Source: Bacteroidales bacterium (GTDB lineage: Bacteria; Bacteroidota; Bacteroidia; Bacteroidales; UBA932). Taken from it: a DNA stretch of 64,000 nt. A program made the position numbers and the translations under genes. Positions 7,327 to 15,478 of this stretch are shown here, piece by piece. Below the pieces are notes generated by a model. The model saw only the letters and a list, made by a program, of their open reading frames with translations, searched no databases and had not been told where the DNA came from. Location: contig JAGAKR010000025.1 of assembly GCA_017625535.1 (NCBI GenBank), forward strand, positions 88,308 to 152,307. Direction: 5' to 3'. The first letter of the stretch is position 1. The number at the start of each line of letters is the position of its first letter.

Positions 7327-9108
7327 TCATTCCTCCACCAGCACAACATCAAGTTCCCCCTCCGGCAGCAATGGTGAACACTGCTGTCTGCAAAGTTCCC
7401 TTATTGCACCAAAGAACCTCCGGGCATCCTCCTCCCCGAATATTTTCCACAACTCCCTGGCAAGGGTAAAGTTGTCGGGAATAACATTGCACCCTGCCTT
7501 GCGGGCAACATCCTGTACAAACTCCTTGTCTACGGTTACAACCTTGCTGTGGGTATCAAGGTTTCCTGCCGCCAGTTTTACCGCCTTCCCTATCATTATT
7601 CCCAGGGTAACTTTTCCAAACCCGTGTTCCGATGCCATTCTCACTGCATCTCCAATAAAGTTCCCATAATGGATGAAGGACTGCGGAGGCACTCCTGCCC
7701 CCACCCTCTCCTTAAGTTTCTGTTCACTTTTTGCTCCGGAGTTTATTATAAGATGCTCCACACCCAATGCCTTTGCCACATCCATTTCACGACTTATTGA
7801 TTCCAGAAAAGCCTCCTTGGAAAACGGTCTTACAACTCCGCTGGTACCTATTATGGAGATGCCTCCTGTTACCCCAACCCTGGGGTTGAATGTCCTTGCT
7901 GCAAGTTCGCGTCCTCCGGGAACAGATATTGTAATATCTGCGCCACCACCAGGCAACTCCTCTTCCACCACCCTCATCATCATCCCCCGCGGGCCGTTGT
8001 TTATTGCAGGTCCTCCAACCTCCAGACCAAGCCCGGGCAATGTTACCGTACCTACCCCCTCCCCTGCAAAGAACCTCACCTCTTCTGTATCATTCAATTT
8101 CACTTGAGCAATAATGTCATATCCGTTTGTGGCATCGGGATCATCCCCTCCGTATTTTGTTGCACACCCCCAGGCTCCGTCATCCGTTGTCCCGCTCCCC
8201 TTCAGGGGCATTCTCACCCTCTCCCCCTGCGGCAGCACAACAAACACACTCCTGCACTCTTCCCCGTGCAGCAGCCGTCTGAGTGCCCCCCTTACGGCAG
8301 CAGTTGCAGTACTCCCTGTTGTGAGCCCTATCCTCAACGGAAAGAATCCCGGAACAAGCCGCTCAACTTCCATCCGCAGCCCTACAGGGCCATATACCGG
8401 CACAAATGATTCCGGCAATGCAGGCCTTTGTACCGCAAACACTTTTGCCCCACAGGCAAAAGCAGCCTCCACTTTCTCCTTAAAGAAGCCGCTCTCCCCG
8501 CTCTCCTTTGTAATTACTGCCTCAGGAGAGATCTTTGCAATGAATTCCTTCTCCCCCTCCAACGTAATGGCCTCATCCTTCAAATATAGAAGCCTGTTGC
8601 CCGGGAAACCTGCCTTTGCCGCCAACTCCCTTGATTCATCCCTGTCCAACACCCTGAAATGGCAGAGATTCCCCTTCCGGCTCCAGTATCCGCGCAGTTT
8701 TGGTATGGTGTTCACCCCTGTAAGTGCCAGCAGTGAAGTTATCTTCCCATTATTGAGCTTCCCAACGGCATCATCAAAGGAACTGCACCAAATGATGCGT
8801 TTGTCCCGCATAGGGAACTCCCTCTCATATCTGATCACCGGAAGAGACAATTCCCCTGATACAGCATCAACGGTTGCATGTACCCCCTGTGCAAACGGAT
8901 GTGCCGCATCTACAATGAGGGAGATACCGTTCCTCCTGCAGAATTCCCCCATAGCGGCAGAATCCATCCCCCCACAAATACGCACCCCGTTGCACAACTC
9001 CACATCCTGTATATTTCCCTTTGTGGAGTAGTGGAAAAGGGTTCCTGCAGCATCAAGTGTCTGAGCCGCCATCCTCCCTTCAGTTGTACCGCCTATAACC
9101 AGAATCAT
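7327..9108 (-). CDS. cbiJD: Fused precorrin-6A/cobalt-precorrin-6A reductase (CbiJ/CobK) and C1-methyltransferase CbiD
   Basis: A 593-residue bifunctional corrin-ring enzyme. Residues 1 to about 250 are CbiJ/CobK-like, opening MILVIGGTTEGR with VDAAHPFA and a C-terminal RPALPE segment. From about 258 the CbiD domain starts with RIGLTTGSTATAA and continues with GGDDPDATNGYDI and TGTSG-like glycine stretches (IIGTSGVVRPFS). CbiD marks the anaerobic, early cobalt insertion route: it methylates C1 of cobalt-precorrin-5B before CbiJ reduces the ring. It is preceded by cbiG-cbiF with a 21-nt gap. Confidence 0.93.
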   Translation of the reverse strand: MILVIGGTTEGRMAAQTLDAAGTLFHYSTKGNIQDVELCNGVRICGGMDSAAMGEFCRRNGISLIVDAAHPFAQGVHATVDAVSGELSLPVIRYEREFPMRDKRIIWCSSFDDAVGKLNNGKITSLLALTGVNTIPKLRGYWSRKGNLCHFRVLDRDESRELAAKAGFPGNRLLYLKDEAITLEGEKEFIAKISPEAVITKESGESGFFKEKVEAAFACGAKVFAVQRPALPESFVPVYGPVGLRMEVERLVPGFFPLRIGLTTGSTATAAVRGALRRLLHGEECRSVFVVLPQGERVRMPLKGSGTTDDGAWGCATKYGGDDPDATNGYDIIAQVKLNDTEEVRFFAGEGVGTVTLPGLGLEVGGPAINNGPRGMMMRVVEEELPGGGADITISVPGGRELAARTFNPRVGVTGGISIIGTSGVVRPFSKEAFLESISREMDVAKALGVEHLIINSGAKSEQKLKERVGAGVPPQSFIHYGNFIGDAVRMASEHGFGKVTLGIMIGKAVKLAAGNLDTHSKVVTVDKEFVQDVARKAGCNVIPDNFTLARELWKIFGEEDARRFFGAIRELCRQQCSPLLPEGELDVVLVEE

Positions 9109-9129
9109 ATTACTGCCGTTTTATCTTTT

Positions 9130-10917
9130 TCATTTCCTGAACAGGTGCTTGAACTCACTGGCATAAAGCCTTGAGAGCCCCTCCCTGTTGTCTATTGCAT
9201 CCCCAACCACAATCATTGTGGTAAGTGTAAGGTTGTTCCCTTTTACAATTGTTGCAAGGTCCTTAAGTTCACCCCTGAAAATCTTCTGGTCCTTCCAGGT
9301 AAGGTGGTAACAGGCCGCCACCGGGGTAGTTGGCGGATAATGCTGCAACAGTTCCTCCTGCACCTGCTCCACCACCCCTGCACTCAGGAATATGCACATG
9401 GTGCTCCTGTGCTGTGCCAGCATATGGAGTTTCTCCCTCTCCGGCATTGCCGTACGCCCCTCCCCTCTGGTAAGGATTATTGTCTGCACCCTCTCCGGAA
9501 TTGTAAACTGGCTCTGCAGTTCCGCCGCAGCGGCCAGGAATGAAGATATGCCAGGAGTTATATGGTAGCTCATATTGTATTTGTCAAAGAAAGCCATCTG
9601 TTCCTGTATAGCCCCATAGATGCAAGGGTCGCCGGTATGCAGCCTTACAACAAATAGCCCCTTGTCATAAAACTCCTTCATAAGGTTGAACTGCTCCTGC
9701 AGGTCCATAGAGGCCGAACTCCTTACAACAGCCCCCTCCTTTGCATAATATGTAAGTTCCTTTGGCACCAGACTGCCGGCATACAGGATAAGGTCAGCCT
9801 CTTGGAGCATCCTCTTTCCCCTTACAGATACCAGTTCAGGGTCACCAGGCCCTGCGCCAACTATCTCAATATGCCCCTTCCTCTCCAATTTCCTCTCCAT
9901 AGCCACCGCAAATGTCCAGTTCCCCATCTTCTGTTTCTCCACCACCAGTTTTCCTCCTCCCGATGATTTTATTGCCGATGCCTCTGCCACAGATGCCGTC
10001 CCTGCCGCCTCAAGTGCCATGGCACTTGGATTTGGCACCTCAATGGATGAAAGTTCATCGGGAGTATATATATGATAATCCCCCTGCTCCAGCAACAAGG
10101 CTTCCCTGAGGCCCTGCAGCATAGGCTCATCCTTCTTTATATCCACTGTAGAAAGTGATGCTATTGCCGAAGGGTTGTATCCCTGGTCTGTAATGTATGA
10201 AATCATCCGGGAAGCCGCATCCTCCACCTGGGCCCCCTTTTTGCACCCCACTCCAATGTGCAGGGCCTTTGGAACGTATGTAACCATTGGAATCTCAGAA
10301 CAATACAGGCGCGGAGTAACAGCAATTACAAGGTCATAATCATACCCGGTGGCGCCCATACGGTGCTTTGGAAGATCTGTAAAATTGTAGAACACATCCA
10401 CATTCCCGCCTCTGGTCTTTTCAAGCCACTGTGTTCCACGGTCCTTTATATCCAGTACAAGCGCCACTTTGCCACCGTTAACATAAGTTGCTATAGGGCC
10501 GTTGAGCCCCTCTGTATTGGTAAAAGTTTCCCATCCGAACTTCCTGCCAATGGTATCAAGTGCCCACAGGCCGCTGTTGTCTGAACGGGTGGTTATCACA
10601 GCCTCCCCCCCAATGATGGCGGCAATCTCCTTTGCCAGCGTATTGGCACCGCCAACGTGGCCGCTCAGAACGGAAATAACCTTGTTTCCGCAGCTGTCCG
10701 CGCACACCACGGCCGGGTCTGTATGCTTGTCCTTTATGAATGGGGCTATTGACCTTACACAAATACCCAAAGCCCCCACAAACAATATCTTTGAATATCC
10801 GTCAAAATGCTCCCCGCAAAACTCTCCGTATGTTATCCTCACATTATCTTCATACTCCCTGCATATTGTATCAATGCAGTCACCTTTTCCTACTATAAGC
10901 AATGTCTCAGGTTTCAT
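9130..10917 (-). CDS. cbiGF: Fused cobalt-precorrin-5A hydrolase CbiG and precorrin-4 C11-methyltransferase CbiF/CobM
   Basis: A 595-residue fusion. The CbiG part (about 1-340) has the N-terminal block FVGALGICVRSIAPFIKDK, the SGHVGGANTLA stretch and the C-terminal CbiG block HIGVGCKKGA. It opens the delta-lactone of cobalt-precorrin-5A. From about residue 347 a tetrapyrrole methylase follows (HIEIVGAGPGDPELVSVRGKR, RLHTGDPCIYGAIQEQM, TPGISSF), matching CbiF/CobM, which adds the C11 methyl. Product of one enzyme is substrate of the other, so the fusion pairs consecutive steps. Confidence 0.93.
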   Translation of the reverse strand: MKPETLLIVGKGDCIDTICREYEDNVRITYGEFCGEHFDGYSKILFVGALGICVRSIAPFIKDKHTDPAVVCADSCGNKVISVLSGHVGGANTLAKEIAAIIGGEAVITTRSDNSGLWALDTIGRKFGWETFTNTEGLNGPIATYVNGGKVALVLDIKDRGTQWLEKTRGGNVDVFYNFTDLPKHRMGATGYDYDLVIAVTPRLYCSEIPMVTYVPKALHIGVGCKKGAQVEDAASRMISYITDQGYNPSAIASLSTVDIKKDEPMLQGLREALLLEQGDYHIYTPDELSSIEVPNPSAMALEAAGTASVAEASAIKSSGGGKLVVEKQKMGNWTFAVAMERKLERKGHIEIVGAGPGDPELVSVRGKRMLQEADLILYAGSLVPKELTYYAKEGAVVRSSASMDLQEQFNLMKEFYDKGLFVVRLHTGDPCIYGAIQEQMAFFDKYNMSYHITPGISSFLAAAAELQSQFTIPERVQTIILTRGEGRTAMPEREKLHMLAQHRSTMCIFLSAGVVEQVQEELLQHYPPTTPVAACYHLTWKDQKIFRGELKDLATIVKGNNLTLTTMIVVGDAIDNREGLSRLYASEFKHLFRK

Positions 10918-10933
10918 GACAAAATAAATTTTT

Positions 10934-12163
10934 CTACAACTGTTTTGTAACCTTGCAACAGGTTATACTGTTATAATCATCAACTGTAATTGTACTCTTT
11001 TCCGCTTCTGAAAAGCCGTATGCAACGGCTGCCTGTTCAAACTCCCCGGGATCCTTCACAGAATTGAACACTACCGTACCGCCAGGCCCCATAACCTTGG
11101 AGAGCATCTCCATTATCCTGCAGAGTTTCCCTCCATGCCCCCCAATGAACACAGCATCGGGAGTGTGCAGTTCCCCTTGTGAAATCTTCCCCTCCAGATC
11201 CAATGATGTGAAGTCACATATATGCCACTCTATCCCCGGCACCCCCATCCTGCGGCAGTTCTCCTCCATTATGGTACTGCACTGCTCCCTTATCTCAAAA
11301 GCCTCCACATCCAGGTGCGGAAACTGCATCTTTGCCTCAATTGAAACAGACCCGGTACAGAAACCTATATCCCATAATGTCCTCTTTTCATACAGGCCAA
11401 GCATTGCCAGGGAGAGCAGCCTAATGGGCATCTTGGTTATCATATTTACCCTCCCGTCAAGCAACGAAAAACTGCTGTGTGGAATCCCCATTATCCTATT
11501 GTGTTCTTCCCGATAACATCCTCTTCCATCCATCCTCTCCAAAATCACACAATTTGGAAAAGCATACTCCCCCTGTGCAGCCTCCTGCAAGGAGATAGTT
11601 GCCACATCCTCATTTTCTCCACCAAGAGCCTCACCAATATGCATCCTGTAATTGCAAAATCCATAATGCAACGCCCTTGCAGCAATGGCAGCAGGTGTAT
11701 GTACTCTGTCTGTCAAAAGTCCTATCTTCCCTTTCCGCTCTATAAGGGCCCTGTCAAACTCTTTCCAGGGACGTCCGGTAAGTGAAACCGTTGTCATATC
11801 ATCATACCGCATAACCAGCCGGTGTGCCAGAGTCTGCAGGGAATTGAATACAGGATATACCTTTATTGAAGCATGCGGCATTCTCTTTCTGATCGTAGTT
11901 GCAAAGCCAAAAAAGAGCGGATCCCCCGATGCAAACACCACTATAGGGGATGCTGCCTCCTCATACTGTCTGAACACGTCATCAAGCGGTATTGTAATGT
12001 CTATCCACCTGTGGCAGGGGGGAAGATACTCCTTCACAAGTCCATAGTGCCTTTTTCCACCGGAGAACACACTGTGCCCTGCAAGCAGATTGTCTGTTCT
12101 GGAGAGATGCATCCCAACACTCCCTCCATTGTCATCTATACCTATAACTGTAAAATCACACAT
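10934..12163 (-). CDS. cbiET: Fused precorrin-6B C5,15-methyltransferase/decarboxylase CbiE-CbiT (CobL-type)
   Basis: About 409 residues. The start at 12163 (MCDFTVIGIDDNGG) fits the CbiE N-terminus; an ATG at 12193 would add ten unlikely residues and a 38-bp overlap with the upstream gene instead of 8 bp. The CbiE half has ASGDPLFFGF, typical of SAM-dependent tetrapyrrole methylases. The CbiT half has a Rossmann methyltransferase core (LWDIGFCTGSVSIEAKM, then PDAVFIGGHGG). Together they methylate C5 and C15 and decarboxylate the C12 acetate. The first glycine-rich loop reads GFCTGS, where many family members have GAGTGS. Confidence 0.92.
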   Translation of the reverse strand: MCDFTVIGIDDNGGSVGMHLSRTDNLLAGHSVFSGGKRHYGLVKEYLPPCHRWIDITIPLDDVFRQYEEAASPIVVFASGDPLFFGFATTIRKRMPHASIKVYPVFNSLQTLAHRLVMRYDDMTTVSLTGRPWKEFDRALIERKGKIGLLTDRVHTPAAIAARALHYGFCNYRMHIGEALGGENEDVATISLQEAAQGEYAFPNCVILERMDGRGCYREEHNRIMGIPHSSFSLLDGRVNMITKMPIRLLSLAMLGLYEKRTLWDIGFCTGSVSIEAKMQFPHLDVEAFEIREQCSTIMEENCRRMGVPGIEWHICDFTSLDLEGKISQGELHTPDAVFIGGHGGKLCRIMEMLSKVMGPGGTVVFNSVKDPGEFEQAAVAYGFSEAEKSTITVDDYNSITCCKVTKQL

Positions 12164-13571
12164 CTCTGCCGGGGCGCAATTGCTGCGCATCATTGAAACA
12201 CAAAATGGAATTTACTATGGTGGCGGCAAGATTACTCCCCCCCTTGCGCCCTTCAACTATCACTTTAGGGACCTGCACAAAAGGCTTGAGCATATGTTTC
12301 GACTCCTCCACATGCACAAACCCCACCGGTGCGGCAACCACACCAAGAGGCTTTGCCACCCCTCTCTTGATTAATGTACACAACTCAATAAGTGCTGTAG
12401 GGGCATTGCCGAAAACATACATTGCACCTGGGTGCTCCTCCACCGCAAGCCTTATGCCCGCCTGGGAACGTGTAATCCCCTTTTCCTGTGCCATTTTCTC
12501 TGCACGCGGATCATTCAAATAACACTTTACCTCCAGTCCAAGCCTCTGCAGAGCCCCTTTTCTTATGCCTGATGCCGCCATTGTAACATCTGTAACAATA
12601 ACCTTCTCTCCGGTTTCACTGCAAATGCGGTTGTACATCTCCTCAACTGCATCCGGAGTTGTATAGAGGAGATTCTCCATATCAAAATCTGCAGTTGTAT
12701 GTATTGCATGCAACAGGGCCCATTTGCGGCCAAGCGGAATGTCACTGTTTTTCAATTCACCCGCTATGGTCCTGAAACTCTCCATCATTATCCCTTGCCC
12801 CACTTTTACCTTCTCCTGAGCCTCTTCCCTGTAGTAGCCGCGTGGTGTTATGAATTTTCCTTTCTTTATATATGATTGTGAGTTGCCTATCAGAACTACA
12901 GTAAACATATCCACATCTTCAGGATCAAACTCCTGCAGTGTGGTTACAGCAACTCTCTGCTCCTCCCTGCCGGCCTGCCTTACATACCCCACAGGAGTAT
13001 CTCCGCCCCTCTCCTTAAGGAAGAGTTCCTTCAGCCTGTACAATTGCCAATAACGTCCGTGGCTCTTGGGATTATATATCGCCGTAATGAAATCTGCGTA
13101 AGCCGCAGCCTTTATCCTTTTTTCTATCTTTTCCCAGGGAGTCATCAGGTCCGAAAGGGAAATGATGCACATATCATGTCCTATAGGGGCACCAAGGAGG
13201 GATGCCGCCTTCTGGAAAGCGCTTATACCGGGTATAACTTTAAGATCCAGTTCTTCTGCCAGCCCCTCCTCCTTCTTGTGCAGATACATCTCCCATATAA
13301 GGGGGGCCATACCATAAATGCCTGCATCTCCGGAACTGATTACACACACATTCAAACCTTCCATTGCATAATTGAACGCCTCCAGTGCCCTCTCCCGCTC
13401 TTTGCGCATACCTGAATCCACACACACCGCCTTGCCGGAAAGGTATGGTTCAATAAACTGGAAGTAATACTTGTACCCTACAACAACATCACTTTCGGAT
13501 ACAGCCTGCATCACTGCCGGGGTAATGTCCTCACGGCTGCCGGGACCTATTCCCGCCACAACAATTCTCAT
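12156..13571 (-). CDS. cbiHC: Fused precorrin-3B C17-methyltransferase CbiH/CobJ and precorrin-8X methylmutase CbiC
   Basis: About 471 residues, starting at the ATG of MRIVVAGIGPGSREDIT (13571); six upstream codons are in frame but unneeded. The CbiH part (about 1-245) shows VISSGDAGIYGMA, VIPGISAFQKAASLLGAP and AIYNPKSHGR, and methylates C17 while contracting the ring. The CbiC part (about 250-471) has HAIHTTADFD with the presumed catalytic His, then VTDVTMAASGI and GNAPTAL. CbiC moves the C11 methyl to C12, giving cobyrinate. It is the first gene after the riboswitch. Confidence 0.93.
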   Translation of the reverse strand: MRIVVAGIGPGSREDITPAVMQAVSESDVVVGYKYYFQFIEPYLSGKAVCVDSGMRKERERALEAFNYAMEGLNVCVISSGDAGIYGMAPLIWEMYLHKKEEGLAEELDLKVIPGISAFQKAASLLGAPIGHDMCIISLSDLMTPWEKIEKRIKAAAYADFITAIYNPKSHGRYWQLYRLKELFLKERGGDTPVGYVRQAGREEQRVAVTTLQEFDPEDVDMFTVVLIGNSQSYIKKGKFITPRGYYREEAQEKVKVGQGIMMESFRTIAGELKNSDIPLGRKWALLHAIHTTADFDMENLLYTTPDAVEEMYNRICSETGEKVIVTDVTMAASGIRKGALQRLGLEVKCYLNDPRAEKMAQEKGITRSQAGIRLAVEEHPGAMYVFGNAPTALIELCTLIKRGVAKPLGVVAAPVGFVHVEESKHMLKPFVQVPKVIVEGRKGGSNLAATIVNSILCFNDAQQLRPGRDV

Positions 13572-13572
13572 A

Positions 13573-13609
13573 AAAAATGAAAAATACAAGGTTATGCAGT
13601 TCCACCTTG
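13573..13609 (-). terminator. Terminator-like hairpin between the aptamer and cbiHC
   Basis: On the minus strand CAAGGT (complement of 13604-13609) pairs with ACCTTG (complement of 13587-13592), followed by a run rich in U up to the base before the cbiHC ATG. Position after the B12 box suggests a riboswitch expression platform acting by attenuation. Confidence 0.55.
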
Positions 13610-13619
13610 TCCCCGAGGC

Positions 13620-13795
13620 TTTACCGCTTCCATTTCATCCGGCAGGTTTTCTGACTCGCCCCACAGATGCGCCTTCCCTGTTAAAGTGGCTCAGAATGCA
13701 TCTGAAAACTAGAGGCATACAGCAACGGGCATTGTTCAGGATTCACACCTGATTCCCTCTCTGCATACAAAGACTCGTATGCATCACCGAATGCT
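13620..13795 (-). promoter_or_regulatory. Cobalamin riboswitch upstream of the corrin biosynthesis operon
   Basis: On the minus strand: GGTGATGC at the 5' end, GGGAATCAGGTGTGAATCC, AACAATGCCCGTTGCTGTA and the B12 box AGTCAGAAAACCTGCC (13641-13656). It precedes cbiHC, and by continuity of the gene run probably governs all four cbi fusions and nrdD-nrdG. This is the third cobalamin riboswitch within 13 kb. Confidence 0.93.
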
Positions 13796-13883
13796 ATGCG
13801 AATATAATCATTTTTCCAGTAATTTACCACTTATCGTCGTCATTTTGTATAATTCCCTGAACCACAATGTATTAAAAATAAAA

Positions 13884-13906
13884 GATCCTGCATTTTCAGC
13901 AGGACC
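13884..13906 (-). terminator. Intrinsic terminator after asnA
   Basis: GATCCTGC (13884-13891) and GCAGGACC (13899-13906) form an 8-bp stem (one G-U in the minus-strand RNA) with a 7-nt loop. The minus strand continues UUUUAUUUUU, so it terminates asnA before the cobalamin leader starts. The plus side is also T-rich and could act in both directions. Confidence 0.75.
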
Positions 13907-13960
13907 TTTTTCTTATTTCTTTGATTTCCACACAATTGGAAATAATGTCAACGTCATTAA

Positions 13961-15001
13961 TTACAGCAAATATACCCCAGCCTCTGCACATTCCTTTCTT
14001 GTAGCATCGTCCCATACGCCGCTCTGCACCTCACCTATATGACATTTTCCCATGAGGAGCATGCACAATCGGCTCTGTCCAATACCGCCGCCTATTGTCT
14101 GTGGGAGCTTACCCTCAAGAAGGAGGGAATGGAACATAAGCTTACGGCGTTCCTGGTTGCCACAAAGCATCAACTGCCTTTCAAGAGCTTCCGGATTCAC
14201 CCTTATACCCATAGATGAGATCTCAAAAGCCGAGTCCAGCACCGGGTTATAGATGAGTATATCCCCATTGAGGCCGTCAAAGCCGTCCGGCATTGGTGAG
14301 GACCAGTCATCATAGTCCGATGAGCGGGCATCATGTGGCACACCGTCACCCAGAGGACCGCCTATCCCCCTTACAAACACTGCCCCGTACTTTTTGCATA
14401 TCTCATATTCACGTTCTTTTGGAGTGAGGCCAGGATATTCCAGTCTGAGTTCCTCTGCGTGGAGGAAATGTATATTGTCGGAAAGAAAAGGTTCAAACAC
14501 TGGATATTGCTCGCACAAAAGGTACTCAGTATGCTTGAGGGCCTGATAGATGCACCTCACCGCATTGTGCAGATAACCTACGGTACGTTCCTGTTCCAAC
14601 ATTACCTTCTCCCAGTCCCACTGGTCCACATACACGGAATGGATATTGTCCAACTCCTCACACGGACGGAGAGCATTCATATCTGTATAGATACCCTTCC
14701 CCGGCTCAATATGGTGTCTCCAGAGGGTATAGCGTTTCCATTTTGCAAGGGACTGTACAATCTCAACCTTTCTGCCCTCTCCCAATGCCTCCACAGCAAA
14801 TGAGACAGGAGATTCAACTCCCGACAAATTGTCGTTCAAACCGGTACCGGCCTCAACCACTATGGGAGCTGTAACCCTCCTGAGTTTCAACTGCGCAGAG
14901 AGCTGCTGCTGGAATGTATCCTTTATGAACTTGATGGCTCTCTCTGTCTGCCACACATCAAGTTTTGATCTGTAACCTTCTGGTATAAAAACCTTCTTCA
15001 T
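13961..15001 (-). CDS. asnA: Aspartate--ammonia ligase (asparagine synthetase A)
   Basis: A 346-residue class II aminoacyl-tRNA-synthetase-like enzyme that makes L-asparagine from aspartate, ammonia and ATP in the cytoplasm. Recognisable blocks are APIVVEAGTGLNDNLSGVE, KRYTLWRHHI, GIYTDMNALRPCEELDNIHSVYVDQWDWE and the C-terminal GGGIGQSRLCMLLM, the class II motif 3 equivalent. Length matches the family. It stands alone between two terminators, with bactofilin upstream and the cobalamin riboswitch downstream. Confidence 0.97.
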   Translation of the reverse strand: MKKVFIPEGYRSKLDVWQTERAIKFIKDTFQQQLSAQLKLRRVTAPIVVEAGTGLNDNLSGVESPVSFAVEALGEGRKVEIVQSLAKWKRYTLWRHHIEPGKGIYTDMNALRPCEELDNIHSVYVDQWDWEKVMLEQERTVGYLHNAVRCIYQALKHTEYLLCEQYPVFEPFLSDNIHFLHAEELRLEYPGLTPKEREYEICKKYGAVFVRGIGGPLGDGVPHDARSSDYDDWSSPMPDGFDGLNGDILIYNPVLDSAFEISSMGIRVNPEALERQLMLCGNQERRKLMFHSLLLEGKLPQTIGGGIGQSRLCMLLMGKCHIGEVQSGVWDDATRKECAEAGVYLL

Positions 15002-15025
15002 AACACCTTCCCCTCCTTTCCGGGA

Positions 15026-15058
15026 ATAAAAAGGCCCCCGTTTTTTTATGGGAGCCTT
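15026..15058 (-). terminator. Intrinsic terminator after the bactofilin gene
   Basis: In the minus-strand RNA AAGGCUCCC (complement of 15050-15058) pairs with GGGGGCCUU (complement of 15031-15039), including one G-U, and is followed by UUUAUU. On the plus strand the same stem has a C-A mismatch, so the minus strand is the working direction. Confidence 0.8.
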
Positions 15059-15063
15059 ATAAA

Positions 15064-15444
15064 TTAATGGAAAAATTCTGCCGACATACTTTTGAATTCC
15101 GCCTCATTTATTATCTGACAGGTGCCTGAGAAGACTGCTCCCATCTCTATACAGATACGGATTGTCTTCAATTGCCCTTCAAATGAGGATTTTTCCTTGA
15201 ATGTAACGGTATCTCCAACGGTGAGGTCCCCCTCCATTTTTCCCCAGATGTCTGCATTGGCACACATCACATTGCCGCGGATGGCGGCACCTTCGCCCAA
15301 AACAAGTTTGCCGGCGGTTATGAGGTCACCCTCAAACACCCCATCTATCCTTATATCTGATTGGGATACAAGACTTCCTTTTATCTCGGTACTTGCAGAT
15401 ACCCTGCTCACCTCGTTTATCTGGGGTTGTTCGTGACGTGCCAT
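15064..15444 (-). CDS. Bactofilin (polymer-forming cytoskeletal protein)
   Basis: A 126-residue protein built on the short beta-helix of bactofilins: successive strands such as GSLVSQSDIRIDGVFEGDL, AGKLVLGEGAAIRGNV, ANADIWGKMEGDL and DTVTFKEKSSFEG. Bactofilins polymerise without nucleotide at the inner membrane and often localise peptidoglycan enzymes. No membrane anchor is visible. No M23 peptidase is adjacent, unlike in several other bacteria. It lies downstream of lpd with a 34-nt gap that contains one copy of GTCGGGAATAA. Confidence 0.88.
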   Translation of the reverse strand: MARHEQPQINEVSRVSASTEIKGSLVSQSDIRIDGVFEGDLITAGKLVLGEGAAIRGNVMCANADIWGKMEGDLTVGDTVTFKEKSSFEGQLKTIRICIEMGAVFSGTCQIINEAEFKSMSAEFFH

Positions 15445-15478
15445 AATATGATCTGTTAAAAAATTGTCGGGAATAAAA

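Noticed and set aside
8114-9031. A 305-codon plus-strand frame inside cbiJ-cbiD
   Set aside because: Low-complexity Ser/Pro composition and exact opposition to well-conserved CbiJ and CbiD motifs show it is a shadow of the real gene.
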